NCBI GenBank assembly: GCA_034620365.1
Contig: JAQGEQ010000305.1
Location: 806,001-870,000 of the forward strand
DNA from: Pegea sp. RAD2-039
Lineage: Eukaryota > Chordata > Thaliacea > Salpida > Salpidae
Reading direction: 5' to 3'
Length of the DNA: 64,000 nucleotides
Below, one piece after another: positions 49,010 through 60,667 of this stretch; position 1 is the stretch's first letter, and each line of letters begins with the position of its first letter. The notes under the pieces were generated by a model that was given only the letters and a program-made list of their open reading frames with translations, was not told the DNA's origin and did not search any database. The position numbers and the translations under genes were made by a program.

Positions 49010-49680
49010 TCGCGCTGAAGTTTTATGTATTAGAAACTAACATGTATTTAAGACCAGAGTTTTTAAAACCTAAACACTTGTACTTCAGGTTAACCACAAA
49101 CTGAACGTTTGGACTTTTTGTTTCGCCCCAATCCGTTTTGGCTACTTCTTACCCTTATGACCACAGTTTTAAAGTACGCCAAGCCCAAGGGTGCTTACTG
49201 AGAATAGACTTTGTCATTTTCAATTGGGGATGGACAGACCACCATCCAAGAGCTTTAAGTAGCTTGTTATCTGTATCTATCGAATGGGTACTTTTACCTG
49301 TCGATGGAACACCTCCTCTTAATTTGCTGCGCTGCTGTTAGTTGTCTTTGAAACATTCATTGTGAAATGTTATTCTGCAGTGACAGCATTCTGTGTCTTT
49401 CTCCTTCTGTATCTTTAACCAAAGTAAATTGTGGAGTGACAAAATCCAACACATTTTGATAAAGTTGTGATAAAAAATTTAACTCGTTTGTTTGTAGGTA
49501 AGTAACATCAAGTATTTGTATTTAGTATTTTTATCTAGTTTTAAACAAGTTGTTGAAAAATGATTAATGATAACAACTAGATGCTGCTAAATTTAAATTT
49601 CAGAACATCTTCGTGACAGCCTCTGGTAGCAGGTCGGTGCTATCTCTATCTAAGTTCCACCACCTTAATATTAGAAGCCT
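49010..49680. repeat. Interspersed repeat R1, copy 2
   Basis: Second copy of the repeat at 41610-42250. It shares AAGGGTGCT, GAATAGACTT, GCTGCTGTTAGTTGTC, TCTCCTTCTGTATCTTTAACC and TTCAGAACATCTTC in the same order. Non-coding. Confidence 0.65.
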
Positions 49681-50179
49681 TCAACCTTTTCGTGTATCTT
49701 CATTATTATTTTAAGCGTTGACTTCTGTCACTATTTATAAAATCATCTATTGGTTCGTGAAAATGCAATACAATAATTGTTTTTAATAAAGTACAATACA
49801 AAAAGTGCATTCACATGTTTCAAGTTTGTTTGGCTTGGAAGTTGCTGAATTCCTGGCACATGTATAAAGAGCAAGGTTGCAGATATCAATTTATGATCAC
49901 CATGAAACTAACTCGATTAAAATCTTCTGTTGTTTAAATGGAGTGTATTTCAGGATCTTAAAAACGCGTGCTGTCACCACTGTTACAACGATTAAAAATC
50001 TACTTGGACAAGAAGTACTGGAGTAGTCAGTAATTTAGTGAATTACCATTTCATTGACTCTGATCCTGACAAGACTTCTATATCTTATTCCATTTTAGCA
50101 TCTGATACTATGTATTCTCAGAAGTTTTTAAATAATTTTCGATTTTAATATAAAAAATAATCAACAAATTGCGATGAAC

Positions 50180-50330
50180 TAAGAAAGAGATGTAAAATCA
50201 ATGGTAGATGTCTCTACATAGTAAGGTATTCAAGACTTGGAAGCAAACTCTTAAAGAGATCTGTAAATAAAAGTTGCAGAGAACTTGAAGATTGACAAAG
50301 CTCCAAAAGAGAATGAAAAAGAGACGAGTA
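50180..50330 (+). mobile_element. Short remnant of the Gypsy-like retroelement
   Basis: Shares AATGGTAGATGTCTCTA and CAAAGAGATTTGTAA-like blocks with 11960-12060 of the LTR-element fossil. Heavily decayed, with no coding capacity. Old copy of the same family. Confidence 0.35.
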
Positions 50331-51282
50331 GAATTAGCAATAAGAGAACAAAAAAAATTAGGAGAACATTTCAAGAGATGTGAAAGTTAAAAGCTGAAAG
50401 TAAACTAACTTTGGTGAGAGAGGTTTTAATTGAGTATTCTAAACCTATAAATAGATCTCCGTGTTTGACTGAACTATTGTTCACTAGAACATAATCAGTT
50501 TGGAAACAAAGTATTGAGTTTTACTTTAATAATTTTACAATAAATATAACGCGACCTAAAGAAAAATGAAAAGTTCCACTCTAACAAAACGAGGAAAAAT
50601 ATACAAAAAACCATTTTTTTTTAAAGTTATTTAAGAAATAATTCTGTTTCATCTGTAAATAAAAGATATAGTTTTCAGCTGCTGCTATTAAAATGTTCGA
50701 AAGTTTCTGAAGTGTATAAAAATAATCATTAAAAATCTTCAGTTGATAAGATTTCTTACTGTCTGTTGGTTATGCTGAGTTGACAATAAAGTAAATTTAT
50801 CTAAAATCAAATAATTCCTTTAAAAATAGATTGTAAAACAACCAATTAAATAATATCAAAATTACTCAAACTTTAATAAACCTACAAATCGATCGGCCAT
50901 CTTATCTTTTTTTTGAACAAATATGTAAAACAAGTATGTAAAATTTTACAAGCTCATTATAAAACAAAAGCATAGCTATCTAAAAATAAGTCCGCAAAAA
51001 CAACTAGTATTTAAGATATTTGTCTTACAAAAAGTAAAAGAATGTTATTTCAAAATAAGTTATTATCATTCATTGCTAAAAGAATTTTGCTTCTAAGGAC
51101 TAAGTTCCAGATTAAAGACAGGTTTTATCAGCTTTAATTGTTAACGAAAGATTTTTAAAGATTTAAAAGTAGATAATATCAAGTTTTGGATGTGTTGTAA
51201 TATTTTGAAAAAGAAAATACTTTGAAACTCTTTCCTTAAAAATTACCGTTACATATCTCTTATAATGGTACGATAATTCATT

Positions 51283-52265
51283 TATTCTTATTTATTTATT
51301 TATTACAATAAATGCAAAGGAGGGTACCTGAAAAGAGCACCTCTCGCTAACACACATTCTCACAAATAATATCTATTTAGTCAAAAATATAGAAAGTAAA
51401 AGATGTAACACATGGTATTTCGATATCACTCAAAGCATATAACAGTGAACAATTACATGGAACGTTAATAATATAAGAAAGAGAAAAAAAATCACAGTTT
51501 AGAAACGACAATGTTGGCAATATTATGACGGTTCAACTTCTGCTTGAACAATGCGAGTGACTTCGACATGGCAATGTCTGATGGTATCTGATTCCATGTA
51601 TTAATTGTACGGTATGAGAAAAAATTTGCTCTGACCAATTTACTAGGTGATATAGGCTTTTAAGATGTAATGTGTGTCGTCTGAGCTAATATAACTTTAA
51701 GGAAGGACTAATAGAAAAGAAATCATCAAACTGAATGTCAATTAAATTGTGGATAATTTTAAAAATAAGAATTAAGTCGTATTTAATCCGTCGGACTTCC
51801 AAAGTATCTAAAGTGAAGAAACTGAGACGATGTTTATAACTATAATATTTAATATTAAGTTTCTTACATACTAATCTTGTAAATGTGGCCTGAACAAACT
51901 CGATTTTTTTGATATCACTAACTTGATATGGCATCCATGCACTAACATTGTATTCAAGAATTGGACGTACGTACAATTTAAAAAGATTGATAAAAAAGCA
52001 TGGATTCTTAGAATTAAAGGTCTTTATAATAAGGAAGACAAGGTTGATTGATTTTCCAAAGATTTTGGAACATAATTGCGCCATTTAAAGTCAGATGATA
52101 GAGTAATGCCAAGGTCTAGGACCGAGGATACTCGTTGAATAATAAATCCATTGATGGAGTATTGGTTCAAGGAATTTACCGCTGGTTTACGAGAAAAAGT
52201 TATAAGTTTAGATTTTGTGGGCTGGATTCTGAGCTGCCAGTTCGTAGATCAGTTTTTTACAGTGT
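51283..52265 (-). mobile_element. LINE 3' fragment with RT C-terminus and 3' tail
   Basis: Minus-strand frame 52084-51686 encodes NPCFFINLFKLYVRPILEYN, KIEFVQATFTRLV, YSYKHRLSFFTLDTLEVRRIKYD and FKIIHNLID, the standard C-terminal end of non-LTR retrotransposon ORF2 (CR1/Jockey-like). Upstream, a second frame carries DLGITLSSDFKWRNYV of the same protein, so there is at least one frameshift. The 3' end at about 51310-51362 is followed by an ATTT-repeat tail and matches the 3' end of the SINE at 28.7 kb. The element is 5' truncated. Confidence 0.82.
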
Positions 52266-52847
52266 GTAGTGCAATTTAAAGTTTTGAAGGATTAAAAAGT
52301 CTTATTTTAATTTTTTGCCTTTTAAATATATTTTTCTTATTTTGGGAAAGTTTTTTATTATTACTTAATTTAATCTTTGTGAAAACAAATTTTTAGATCT
52401 CTTTTATAATTATAAATCTTCCAACTTTAACAAATGCCATTTTGCTTGTTACTCATGTTAGAATAGAAGACTTCATGCAAATATTAAGCATTTTTAAAAC
52501 AATTTGTGATGGTTTATTGAACTTGATAGTTTTTTTTGAACTGTTATTTAAACATACTTTGATAATCGTTTGATTTAATTTGGAAACTTTTTCTGGAACT
52601 ATTTTTTAATTTACTATACAATTATTTGTTTAGTTATTTCGTTTTAATCAACAATCCTTTGAAATAATCTATTTAAATTTTGTTCTTTCAATATCTAAGA
52701 TTACTTTTTATTCTATCTTATATTTTTTACATTTAAATTTTTTGTTTAGCTTTTAGCAGCTTTATAATTTATTAACATTGTTTAGTCTTTATTTATTTTT
52801 TGTAATATGATAATATTTATCTAATATGTTATTTAATATTTTTTCAG
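52266..52847. other. AT-rich upstream region of CWF19L1
   Basis: No feature seen except the acceptor-like TTTTTTCAG ending at 52847. Confidence 0.45.
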
Positions 52848-52885
52848 CTTAAAAACAATTTTAATTATTGATTTAAAGATTCAAA

Positions 52886-55800
52886 ATGAATGATTTGAAA
52901 ATGTGAGAAATTATTTTAATTTTTTTCTCTTTGAATTTTTATATTTTATTTATTTTGTTTAATTATGAAATCATAATGTAGATTTTTTATCTAATAAGAA
53001 TTTTATCAACTTTTATTTTATACCATTTTTAACATAATATATAATATTAAAGTTTTATATAATTTTTTATGATATATTTTCAACAGAATTATTTGTGGAA
53101 ATGTATGTGGAGAAATTGATCAGCTTTTTACAAGAATTAAAAAGCTTGAAAAAAAGGGACAACATTTTGATGTAAGATAAACTATTTAATTAGATAAGAA
53201 GTCTTTAAACTGCTGCTATAAATTTGTTTACTTCAGATAAGTTTCTAATTCCCTTTCTTATTCTTACTCATAAATATGTTCAAACTTTTGTAGAAGTCAT
53301 AGTTTGGTTGCTTAAATCTTTTCTTTATCTTAAAATGATAAAATCTTAATTATATTTCAGCTTCTGCTTTGTGTTGGAGAGTTTTTTGGTGATGTAAATA
53401 CTAATTGGAATGATTATAAACAAGGAAATAAGAGCGTTCCAATTCAAACTTTTATTCTTGGTCCCAATGATTCAAAGTATAATCACTTATATGAGGGAGG
53501 TTCTATTGATGGATTTGAAATTTGTAACAATATAACTTATCTAGGTAACTTTCAAAATAGTCTAATGTTAATTTTAACATTTTTTTAATAAAAAGTTTTT
53601 TAAATCTACTTTTTTTAAAAAATATTTTATAAATTTAGATTTTATATCAAAGTATAAAATGGTTCCAACTTTTATCAATATAAGTTAGACTTGAAAAAAG
53701 TTTCTGACCATTTATATTCTAGTGGTTATTTGTGATAAAATATAAAAGTTGATCAAAAAATTTTATATCAATAATAATTAAAGTTTTTATAGAATTCTAT
53801 TAAAACTTTCAACTTAAGTAATTGTTACATTATAAAAACTATTTATAATTCAGTCTCCAATAGAAATACATTTGTGATTTGCTCTTAAGACTTTATCATT
53901 TGGTTTTTTTTACGAAAAGAAAATGTTCCTATTTTTTCAACTGATGTCATTTTTTCAACTAAATTTTTAATTTTTTGTCGTTAATTTCAGGGAAGAAAGG
54001 TGTTTTTACTACATCAAGTGGCTTGCAAATTGCTTATATAAGTGGATTAGAAGGAGTTGCAAGTACACTGAACACCTTCAACTCCGACGATTCAGAATAT
54101 TTGAAGAATTTAATGAAAGTTAAAAATCCTCAATTTACAGGAATTGATATTCTTTTAACATCACAATGGCCTAAAAACGTCACAAAGTATGCAGCTGAGG
54201 TAGATAATTAGCAGAATGTTCACTTTTACTGATGCTTCACATCTTTACAGACTCCAACAAGATTTTCTGATTCTTTGATTCTTTCAAAGTTTGTTAAAGA
54301 AAGTAAACCAAGGTGGCTAGTTAATTGATGTTTTAGGTTTTTATAGAAACTTTTTCAGGTATCATTTTGCTGCTAGTGAAGATCTTTTTTATGAAAGACT
54401 TCCTTTTCGAAATCATGTAGTTTTGAAAGAGCAATCTAAGCACGTGACTCGGTTTCTCTCGCTAGCTTCTATTAACAACAAGAAGAAGCAAAAAGTTTGA
54501 ACTTTTTCATCAATTTCTTCATAATTGTCTTCTAATAATTACAAATATGATTTTCATGATGTCAATTTTGAAGTATTTTTTTGATGTTGGAATCAATTTA
54601 TATTTTTTTCAGTATCTCTATGCTTTCAATATTACTCCTCTTGTCAAGATGAGTACTGCTGATCTTATTAAGCAGCCTGAAACAACAACAGAAAGTCCTT
54701 TTAACGAATTATTAGAAGAAGCAAACGTGATTCCAGTCATCACTTCTAATGTATTTGCAGTTTTTTCATCTTTTATTTCTTCTTATGTTTGTTATTTCCC
54801 AGCAATTTCGTTGGCAAGTCAATTTGGGTGAAAAACGAAAAAATCCAAATTATCCTCATAATGGAATTGAACAGAAAACTTCTAGACCTCGTATGTCACT
54901 GAACTTTCCAAGTTTTAACCTTTTTAATTGATTTTCTCTCAGAAAACTGGTCCTGTTGGTTTTGCTTAGGAGGCGATAAAGTAGAGAAACACTTAGTAAC
55001 CTCAGTGGGCAGTTTTGTTGGTTTCTTCGCACATTTCTTCATCATTTTTATTCATCTCTTTTTACCAGTGTTATGTGGCTGCAGCTAAGGGTCAACTACT
55101 GCCAGGTCACATGTTAATCTGTCCTATTGCTCACCATGGTTCTAGCTTAGAGCTACCTGAAGACACCGCTGAAGAGTTGAACAAGTTTAAAAAAGCTCTT
55201 AGTGCAGCATTTGCTACTAATGGCCAACATTGTGTAATTTATGAACGTAATTATAAAAGTGACCATTTACAAATTCAAGTTAGTTAAATATTTGAAGACA
55301 GTTTTGGTTTTTTACTTTTCTGGCTTCAGATATTTTTTGTATTTTCTTGTTTTTTATCATTAAGTTATTTTAAACAGTAAATAAATCAGTTTAGAAGTAA
55401 TTAAATTATTGGCTAGAAGTTCAACATTCAGCTGAAACTAATAAACACAAGATTTCCCGAAACATTTTTTTAATTAGTTTACTTTTCAGGTTGTCCCAGT
55501 ACCTCAAGCTATCACTTCTAACGCAATTAAAGAATCCATCATTGATTGTGCTTCGACACAAGTAGATAGACAAGGACGACTAATTCAAATCGAGTTTGCT
55601 GAATTACCTGAAAAAGCTGAATTGAAACAAGTAAAGTTGTCTTAAATGAAATTCAAAATAATTGTTTAAGTGCCAACAGTGGTATTTAGAAAGTTGGTTT
55701 TCGACTCAATTCGAATCTTATAGAGAAATGATTCATAAGAATCTATTTTGACGTTTTTAGTAATTTATATTTATCATGAGTTTTAAACAATTTTTTATAC

Positions 55801-56147
55801 TTTGAAAATGTCACGTGACTTCTTTGACAGCTTGTGTCTATTGGAGCTCCTTTTTTTCATCTTGAGCTCCCGGATGGTCAAAGATTATTCCACAGAATCA
55901 AGAAATATTTTCCACTTCAATTCGGAAGGTTGGAATCTGATTATTTTTAAGATCTTTAATAGATTTTGATTCTTCTAGAGAGGCGATGTCAGTTCAAACA
56001 GTCTTGAATATTCCTCAAAGAGTTGATTGGAGATCTTGCATCTTGTCAAGATCAGAAGAAGAGAATTCTACTAAAATTTTTAGGAAATTTTTTCGTAAAT
56101 TTGATTTTACACTTGAAGATGACAGCGATGATGACGTCAGTGATTAA
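52886..56147 (+). CDS. CWF19L1: CWF19-like protein 1, complete, 13 exons
   Basis: Exons 52886-52902, 53087-53171, 53361-53544, 53991-54199, 54251-54312, 54359-54494, 54613-54750, 54803-54890, 54943-55016, 55069-55278, 55490-55630, 55831-55928 and 55979-56147; GT-AG throughout, 1,611 nt, 536 aa (human 538). The N-terminal metallophosphoesterase-like domain reads [25 protein letters not shown] and [19 protein letters not shown]. The [20 protein letters not shown] segment follows, then [20 protein letters not shown] and the HIT-like region [16 protein letters not shown], with the [13 protein letters not shown] histidine segment. The C-terminal domain ends in [11 protein letters not shown]. The family relates to yeast Drn1/Cwf19, which assist lariat debranching and spliceosome turnover. 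Exon 1 is only 17 nt long. An acceptor-like TTTTTTCAG lies 38 nt before the ATG. No damage is seen. Confidence 0.95.
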
Positions 56148-56994
56148 TGATGTCCCAGATGATAATGTCTTATAGAAAGAATTTTGTAAATAAAAGCTTC
56201 AAAATTTTTTTGATGAAAAAGCTTTTTAGTTTGATGACATTTGTAAATAATTTCTTTTGTTTCAATTTTTTTGATTTCGAAAAATTTTTAAATTTCTTTT
56301 TGAAGACAAAATTGTTCAAAAACAATTTTGTCAATCAATTTCTCAAACAATTGCAATAAATTGTTGAAAACTTTCACAAATATTTCAAGTAGTTGCTAGC
56401 TCCATATGAAAATGTTGTCTTATTATCGGTTAAGATGCTTCTAATCCCATTTAAAAAATTGATGAAAATTTAACTTGATCAATTTAGCACCTTGATTCGT
56501 AAAACCTTCTCGGCCACCAAAATAAGATTGATAATATTTTGTTTTACAAAACAACCCTGTGCTAAGTGGTTAAAGGTGATGAGGACTCGCCTGTTTCTAT
56601 CACTTTGACTTGTAGTTACTCTTAGGCCGGCAAAATCAAGTCTTACAAACAGATCTTGTACTTTATGGTCGATGGTAACTAGAATTTGATTTTAGCAAAT
56701 ATAAAAATTCTTTTTGTTCAGTTTTTAAATATTGATATTAGTTTCAATGAAAACAGCAGTTTAACGATTCATCTAAAAATTGATCAGTTTTCAAATAAAA
56801 CAATTTCTGTTTTGAATGAAATCATTTGTGAAAAGGTTGAACAGGAAAAGCAGAAAACTTTTTGATATAAAAAATCAATTCAGTAGAAAGATCACTGAAA
56901 AAACTTCTAACAACGAATAGAACAATAAACAAAAAGTTATTTTGAAAACTTTAGATATAAAAGCAAGATTAATCTTTAAAGTTCAATTAGAAAG
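56148..56994. other. Intergenic DNA with a tRNA-like patch
   Basis: At 56565-56600 the sequence GCTAAGTGGTTAAAGGTGATGAGGACTCGCC resembles the 5' half of a Leu/Ser tRNA, but no B box or closing acceptor stem follows, so this is at most a decayed tRNA-derived repeat. A TATA-like GATATAAAAG at about 56954 could serve the next locus. Confidence 0.4.
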
Positions 56995-57721
56995 ATGAGT
57001 TGCAACAAAAATGTTGAAACTAATTTCGGTAAGTTTATGTTTGTGTCTTTGGATTTCAAAAAGTCTTCAGATTTTTATCAAAAAAACTTCTCAATATTAG
57101 CTCCATTAAAATCTAGAGATGAAGTAAAAGAGGTTTCAGTAATTATAAAAAGATGTGGCCGAGATAGATGGAGGATTGGTTTGGTGTTAGATGAAGATGT
57201 TTGGTCAGATGGATCAATTTAGGTTGAAAGTCAGGTGAAAGTTTATAAAACAATAATCAGTGGAGGTCTCGCAGATCGTTTGCATTCATGAAGTCAACTG
57301 GGGCACTTGCAGCTGTACAATATAAAATTTCAATGTTTTTCATCTGTATGAAGAAAATTTCGACTACAAAAATTCAGTCATCAACAACTGACTTTGCTAC
57401 AAGTCAACAAGAAAAACAACAACAAAGTAGTTAATTAAAAAAACAACAACAAGAAAGACACCAACAGAAAAGCTAACAGTTAATATTAAAACAACATTTA
57501 AACCAATTAATTTTGAGCCAATCACAAATCACAACAAGACAAATCTGAATATTAATTTAGTTCCAACTTTAACCCCTAAGCAAGGTTCTCTCTCAGGTTT
57601 AGTGATTTTAGTTCCTTCTATTATTAGAATAGTTTTTATTATGTTTTGTTTCATATTTTGCAGAAGGATTTGTCGAAAGCAAAAAAGTCGTGAACATATT
57701 GAAATGGTTACAACTACCTGA
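56995..57721 (+). pseudogene. C-type-lectin-like membrane protein locus, probably decayed
   Basis: Starts MSCNKNVETNFG with a possible donor GTAAGT. The following frame reads FSILAPLKSRDEVKEVSVII, RWRIGLVLDEDVWSDGSI, the classic C-type-lectin LA-S-x-EE / WIGL / WSDGS sequence. After a stop at that point, another frame resumes with SFAFMKSTGALAAVQYKIS and MFFICMKK, resembling the CTLD end (G-x-L-xx-V ... FICxK) but lacking its usual cysteines. A Thr-rich stalk and a hydrophobic segment with a basic tail (IIRIVFIMFCFIFCRRICRKQK) follow in a third stretch to a stop at 57721. Either the splicing is unresolved or the gene is broken; no signal peptide is seen. The CTLD call is reasonable, the gene model is not. 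Confidence 0.42.
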
Positions 57722-59094
57722 AAAAATATTTGTATTTTTTACATCAAAATTTTTGTCGAGTAATGTTAAAGGAATTAATTTTATTGATGTAGATATCTTC
57801 TGTATCTATTGATTAACTGCTAATCATAAATCATTTGAAATTTTTTTAAAAGTTTTTTTGTTGAGTAAAATCGTCAAAATATAAATCAAAAACGTAAAAA
57901 CCAAGGCTTGAGTAGCTGTTTTTAAATAAAATTAATACAAATTAGACGTTTCCATGAAAAAATTATAGAGTTGATACAGTTCAAAGTCAACTGAAAATAA
58001 AATGATTACAATTTCAAAGATTTAAATCAATAAAAAACAAAGAAATATATAAGGATGGAAGTTATTCTAACTTTATCTCTACGCTTACTCTAATAAAGAC
58101 TGGGTGCAATTACTTAATCATGTCATAACTTCACTTATATAAGCTGCATATTACATTTAAAAATTTCGAAATTACGATAAGATAGACAACTGCACCCAAA
58201 AAATGTATTTGTTACTTTCCTGAAAACTGTTGCACAAATTAAAGTAAATAATATTTAATTTATAATCATAAATTTGCTTTTCTATTCTCAAAATATTTAC
58301 AGATGCAATCGAGGAAACATTTTTTGAGGGTCTTTTCAAGAATTGATTTATCGCTTAGTTGCTTTTTGATATTTTATTCAATCTGCTAATTGTATGTACT
58401 TAGCTCTATTCTCTTAGAAATAGACAAACATGATAAACATATAACAAGCACATATAAACAATGACTATTATAAAAAATTAATCAGAGTTAATTATCTGCA
58501 CTTGGCCAAATGTTTTTTGAAAGACAAGATTTTTAGTCTAGTTTTGCAATTAAAAAAACTTTTCACAAATAATGCTACTAAACTAATATAAATAAAAAAG
58601 AAATAAAACAACGGTTTATACAAGGTTAGTTAAAAGTTACTATGATGGCAGATTTAGCTCTAAAGAACTTCATTTAAGCTTAACTTGTAGAACTCTAAAT
58701 AAAGTTTTAACATTCAACAAAAAAATGTATATACAAAGACCTGTTATAAAAAATGTTTCTGTATAAACTTATGAAATTTAACTTGTTTGTTACTAGGTGA
58801 CTAAAATTACACTAATTGTTTTCTTTAAAAAATAGCAAGTTTAATTTTTCTATTTGTTTATTTGAGAAGTAATATGATTTATAATTTGTAATAATTCATA
58901 ATATTGAGCTTTCAATATTAATAGTAATTTGAAACTGCTTTTTTAAGAATCTTAGTAACGGGGCTTTCCCTTTTCATGTTGATAAAATTTGAAGACAGTT
59001 GCTATAGGATAATTAAAGCCAACTTTTTGTTGATGCCGCAGATATTTCTGAAAAGAAAATTTGTGTTATGAAAATTATAAGAAATTTTTTGTAG
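57722..59094. other. AT-rich intergenic DNA with a possible tiny MITE
   Basis: At about 58102-58199 a 98-bp unit starts TGGGTGCAATTACTTA and ends in the near inverse complement TAGACAACTGCACCCA, suggesting a small inverted-repeat element. No target duplication could be confirmed. The rest has nothing recognisable. An acceptor-like TTTTTTGTAG ends at 59094. Confidence 0.4.
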
Positions 59095-59137
59095 TTTTAA
59101 GTATTTATTGTTAAAGTATAGCTGAAAAAGTTTAGAA

Positions 59138-60403
59138 ATGAATAAAAGTGATGAAAAGTTTGGTTCTGTACAAAATCCTTATTCTAAATATATCGTTTCT
59201 TTGTTTTTAGTGTTAGTTTTATCTTTTATTGGTTCTTTTCTTGGTTCCGTATTTTTTAAATGGACTAGTAGTCTAAACAATATTACTTATGGTAATTTAA
59301 AAATATCTATAAACGGTTCCGTTGCTCAACCAGAAATATATAACAAAATTTCAACTTCTGAAAGTTATAATATCAAATCAGCTTTACCAGAACTTGCAGT
59401 AACAAATAATGTAAATAATAAGGAAAAAAGTTCAACCGGAAATGAGATAACCTCAACTTTAAACCCACTCTTGTCTACTTTAAAAAGTGTATTTTATTTT
59501 GAAACAAAATCTCAAACATCTCAAACTACTAAAAAATTTGAGACTGCAAACTCATCAACAAAGATTATAGAAAATTTTCAAAGTTTGCCTGAATCAGATG
59601 ATTTAGTAAATTCTGGATCATATGAATTAAGTATTTCCTGTGGCGTAACTTCGAAAAATGAGCAACTTAAAAGTTTAAACAAAGCAAATAAAGGTAGAAT
59701 TGTAGGTGGTAAAAACGCTGAAATAACAAACCATCCTTGGCAAGTTTTTATGAAAAGTATAAGTGTTAACTGCAGCGGAAGTATTATAAATAAAAATTGG
59801 ATTTTATTTGCAGCGCATTGTGCTAAGGGGTTAAATAGCTTTGCAGGATTTTGGACTGTATATGCAGGTGTAGCATCTAGGAAAGAATTTTTTATTTCTG
59901 CTCAAAGATCTACGGGAGTTCAATTGATAAAACATAATAGTTTCAATCAAAAAACATTTGAAAACGATATAGCTTTGTTGTGTATTGAACCAAGTTTAAA
60001 TTTTAATGATCAAGTCAGACCTATTTGCTTACCACCTAAAGATATTTATATAGAAACAGATTTACTTTGTGAAATTAGTGGTTGGGGTTTACTTACAGAA
60101 AAAGGTGTTCCATCAACAGTCTTACAATCTGCTAGAGTAAGAATTTTAAATAAAAGTATTTGTAATTTGCCTTCTTGGCTGAACAAACATCTTAAAAATG
60201 ACATGCTTTGCGCTGGTACTTACTTCGGCACTATTGATGCTTGCCAAGGAGATTCTGGCGGACCTCTGGCTTGCTCGATACGTGGTAGAAAGCATATATT
60301 AGGAGTTGCTAGTTGGGGGGTTGGTTGTGCGCGTTTCACTAAACCCGGAGCTTATACAAAAGTTAGCAGTTATATTAATTGGATAGAAAGTTTTGTGTCA
60401 TAA
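59138..60403 (+). CDS. Type II transmembrane trypsin-like serine protease 1 (intronless)
   Basis: Single exon, 421 aa. A short cytoplasmic N-terminus is followed by a membrane anchor at about residues 18-40 (YIVSLFLVLVLSFIGSFLG) and a low-complexity, Ser/Thr-rich stem of about 145 residues. The S1 domain is activated at RIVGG (about residue 187). The triad is complete: His in FAAHC, Asp in ENDIALL, Ser in GDSGGPL. Asp in IDACQGDSGG gives trypsin-like (Lys/Arg) specificity. A stem Cys (SISCGV) can pair with RPICLP to keep the chains joined. No SEA, LDLR or other stem domains, so it is simpler than most vertebrate TTSPs. An acceptor-like GTAG lies 44 nt before the ATG. Followed in tandem by a paralogue 264 bp away. 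Confidence 0.92.
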   Translation: MNKSDEKFGSVQNPYSKYIVSLFLVLVLSFIGSFLGSVFFKWTSSLNNITYGNLKISINGSVAQPEIYNKISTSESYNIKSALPELAVTNNVNNKEKSSTGNEITSTLNPLLSTLKSVFYFETKSQTSQTTKKFETANSSTKIIENFQSLPESDDLVNSGSYELSISCGVTSKNEQLKSLNKANKGRIVGGKNAEITNHPWQVFMKSISVNCSGSIINKNWILFAAHCAKGLNSFAGFWTVYAGVASRKEFFISAQRSTGVQLIKHNSFNQKTFENDIALLCIEPSLNFNDQVRPICLPPKDIYIETDLLCEISGWGLLTEKGVPSTVLQSARVRILNKSICNLPSWLNKHLKNDMLCAGTYFGTIDACQGDSGGPLACSIRGRKHILGVASWGVGCARFTKPGAYTKVSSYINWIESFVS

Positions 60404-60667
60404 GTTTTTAGGAAATTTACTTAACGATTTTATTCAAACGTTTTATTTACTAGTTGAATGTCATATAATTTATGTTAAAATCAAATAACATTTTTAGTTA
60501 TGATTTAAACACTCAAACCAAAACACTTTTTGTAAATGTCAAATTGCCAATATGATGCAAACTAATATTTAACTTAAAAACGTTTATTTTTAAACAGAAA
60601 ATTAAAAAAATTAATGTGTAATTTGAAGAAATATATTTATTAAAAACAGAAAACCAACAAAACTCTT
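60404..60667. other. Short gap between the two protease genes
   Basis: AT-rich. No convincing poly-pyrimidine acceptor or TATA box was seen for the second protease gene. Confidence 0.4.
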
